A stretch of DNA of 64,000 bases from CAIWHR01 sp963846855 (lineage in GTDB: Bacteria > Pseudomonadota > Gammaproteobacteria > Burkholderiales > Casimicrobiaceae), in contig CAWJXK010000007.1 of the NCBI GenBank assembly GCA_963846855.1, forward strand, positions 62,001 to 126,000. The letters are read 5' to 3'. This document shows positions 62,995 to 64,000 of the stretch, piece by piece. Position numbers and translations under genes: made by a program. Below the pieces are notes generated by a model. It did no database searches. It saw only the letters and a program-made list of their open reading frames with translations, and was not told the DNA's origin. Position 1 is the first letter of the stretch. Each line of letters opens with the position of its first letter.

Positions 62995-63267
62995 ATGCCG
63001 AGCATCTTTGATCCAGCCAAGGACGCCGCGAATCGGAAAAGGCACGGAATCTCCCTGATTGAGGGAGACGGTGTGCTTAACGATCCGCTGGCGCTGACGA
63101 TTGAAGATTCCTCGTCACAGGGCGAACAGCGCTTCATTTCCGTTGGAATGAACGTGTTCGGTTATCTTCGTGTTGTCGTTTACACGTTCCGCGGTGATGA
63201 TGCGCGAATTATCTCCGTGCGCGCGGCGGAGCCGAAGGAAGTTCGAGCCTATGAAAAAGGAATATGA
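62995..63267 (+). CDS. brnT: BrnT family toxin
   Basis: The protein has 90 residues. SIFDPAKDAANRKRHGISL opens the fold, and RFISVGMN and VVVYTFRGDDARIISVRAAEPKEVRAYEKG are the BrnT core with the Arg residues of its RelE-like ribonuclease site. ATG 62995 fits the family N-terminus. An AT-rich patch with TTGCAA (62962-62967) and TAACAT (62985-62990) may be the promoter. It overlaps brnA by 17 bp. Confidence 0.92.
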   Translation: MPSIFDPAKDAANRKRHGISLIEGDGVLNDPLALTIEDSSSQGEQRFISVGMNVFGYLRVVVYTFRGDDARIISVRAAEPKEVRAYEKGI

Positions 63268-63502
63268 CTTTTCCAAAGGAACACGGGGCGCAGTCCTATC
63301 ATCTGAGGGGAAAAAGCGCATTACCATTTATTTGGACGATGTTGTGATTGAGCGATTCAAAGCGCTTTCCGAGAAGACGGGGAAGGGTTACCAGACCTTG
63401 GTAAACGAAGTGCTACGGTCGCACTTAGGGGTCGATGAGAAGCCGCTTACCGCTGCGGCATTGCGGCGCATTCTTCGTGAGGAACTTGCGCAACATGGAT
63501 AG
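63251..63502 (+). CDS. brnA: BrnA family antitoxin
   Basis: The protein has 83 residues from ATG 63251. After YDFSKGTRGAV, KRITIYLDDVVIERFKALSEKTGKGYQTLVNEVLRSHL is the ribbon-helix-helix domain of BrnA/CopG antitoxins. It binds BrnT and represses the operon. Its stop is followed within 7 bp by the attC-like site. The low-GC, Lys/Ile-richer codon use differs from the chromosome around it, consistent with acquisition. Confidence 0.92.
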   Translation: MKKEYDFSKGTRGAVLSSEGKKRITIYLDDVVIERFKALSEKTGKGYQTLVNEVLRSHLGVDEKPLTAAALRRILREELAQHG

Positions 63503-63508
63503 CGCGGG

Positions 63509-63592
63509 GCCTAACACCTCGTTCAAGCGGCCCCAGCTCGGCGCGGCTTCGCCGTCGCCGGCTGGCCCGGCGTGACGGACGTGGCGTCAGGT
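63509..63592 (+). other. attC-like recombination site downstream of brnTA
   Basis: GCCTAAC (63509-63515), five bases, then GTTCAAGCGG reproduce the left half of classical integron attC sites. The centre folds as CCAGC-t-CGGCG with CGCCG-GCTGG, leaving one T unpaired. The right end GTCAGGT (63586-63592) departs from GTTRRRY at one position and pairs with the left end at 7 of 9 positions. The right end overlaps the stop codon region of the leftward hydrolase gene, so it may be degenerate. Confidence 0.45.
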
Positions 63593-64000
63593 GTTCCTGC
63601 CTACCCACTCCGCTAACGCATCCGTCATTTCCACCCTGACTTCCGAATCCTTGCGTCCCGTTCGCGCGGGCACGTGGAACGAATGGTCGGCGTCGTCGAA
63701 CTCCTTTAGCGTCGCGCGCGCGCCGAGTCGTCCGACGAGGTGCTGCAGCAGCGACAATTCGGCGAACTCGTCGCGCGTTCCCTGCAGGAACAGCATCGGA
63801 ATCTTGACGTCGAAGAGGTGTGCCGCCCGCTCGTCGGACGGCTGTCCCGGTGCATGCAGCGGGAATCCGAGGAACACGAGCCCGCGCACGCCGGGCAGCG
63901 GTGATGTGGCCTGCGCTTGCGAAGTCATGCGGCCGCCGAAGGACTTGCCGCCCGCGAACAGGGGGAGCTTCGGTACGAGGCGCGCGGCTTCGGTCACCGC
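63587..64000 (-). CDS. alpha/beta hydrolase, KANL3/Tex30-like (5' end outside window)
   Basis: The frame is open to the window edge; 137 codons are visible. GGKSFGGRMTS is the nucleophile elbow with Ser, LVFLGFPLHAPGQPSDERAAHL follows, and FLQGTRDEFA and DDADHSFHVP carry the Asp and His of the triad. This is the Tex30/KANL3-like dienelactone hydrolase clan. The start lies beyond base 64000. Its last codons run into the attC-like site. Confidence 0.85.
   Translation of the reverse strand, partial: AVTEAARLVPKLPLFAGGKSFGGRMTSQAQATSPLPGVRGLVFLGFPLHAPGQPSDERAAHLFDVKIPMLFLQGTRDEFAELSLLQHLVGRLGARATLKEFDDADHSFHVPARTGRKDSEVRVEMTDALAEWVGRNT

Overview
The window is GC-rich and densely coded. It looks like a chromosome of a betaproteobacterium (Burkholderiales, Rhodocyclales or Nitrosomonadales type). 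The main evidence is the gene order leuC-leuD-leuB-asd-fimV-truA-trpF-trpB-trpA-accD-folC-dedD-cvpA-purF, which is characteristic of that class, preceded by xseB-ispA-dxs-folE2-mutL-miaA. There is no IS transposase, prophage, rRNA operon or CRISPR array.

Layout. 1-5.5 kb: a hydrolase end, a small membrane protein followed by an FccB-like flavoprotein and a Tat-exported Rieske protein, then a leftward operon of a Rieske oxygenase and a DapA-family lyase with a recognisable promoter. 5.8-13.6 kb: isoprenoid, folate, mismatch repair and tRNA modification genes. 13.6-30.6 kb: the Leu/Asp/Trp/fatty acid/folate/purine block, ending in a two-way terminator. 30.6-44.7 kb: a triheme cytochrome, tRNA-Arg(CCG), an operon of hemerythrin, DUF2249 protein and a polytopic heme-copper-type membrane protein next to a nitrobindin-like protein, a higBA toxin-antitoxin pair with a clear promoter/operator, and DUF6502 and DUF5666 genes. 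45-64 kb: an accessory zone. It holds a bufferin operon (bufA-B-C-D; copper-related RiPP maturation by a DUF692 enzyme), at least four toxin-antitoxin pairs and four unpaired Xre antitoxins, a SagB-type oxidoreductase, a nuclease-helicase fusion that may be a defence protein, a TOPRIM protein, lipoproteins, and a BrnTA module bounded by two attC-like sites.

Points that stand out. (1) A 41-codon reading frame ending in a Thr/Lys/Ile run lies just upstream of asd, behind a promoter and with alternative hairpins. It looks like an attenuator for the aspartate pathway. (2) Two intergenic elements of about 280 bp with long terminal inverted repeats sit between housekeeping genes. (3) A 276-bp direct repeat of the 3' part of a TerB/DUF697 gene brackets a 4.2-kb toxin-antitoxin/oxidoreductase island. 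(4) BrnTA looks like an integron-type gene cassette. (5) Single-base frameshifts break leuC, leuD, asd (three compensating shifts), trpA, dedD and the SagB-like gene. Their density in core genes points to consensus errors rather than decay, so protein predictions there should use the repaired frames.

All family assignments come from reading motifs in the translated sequence. No database search was run.
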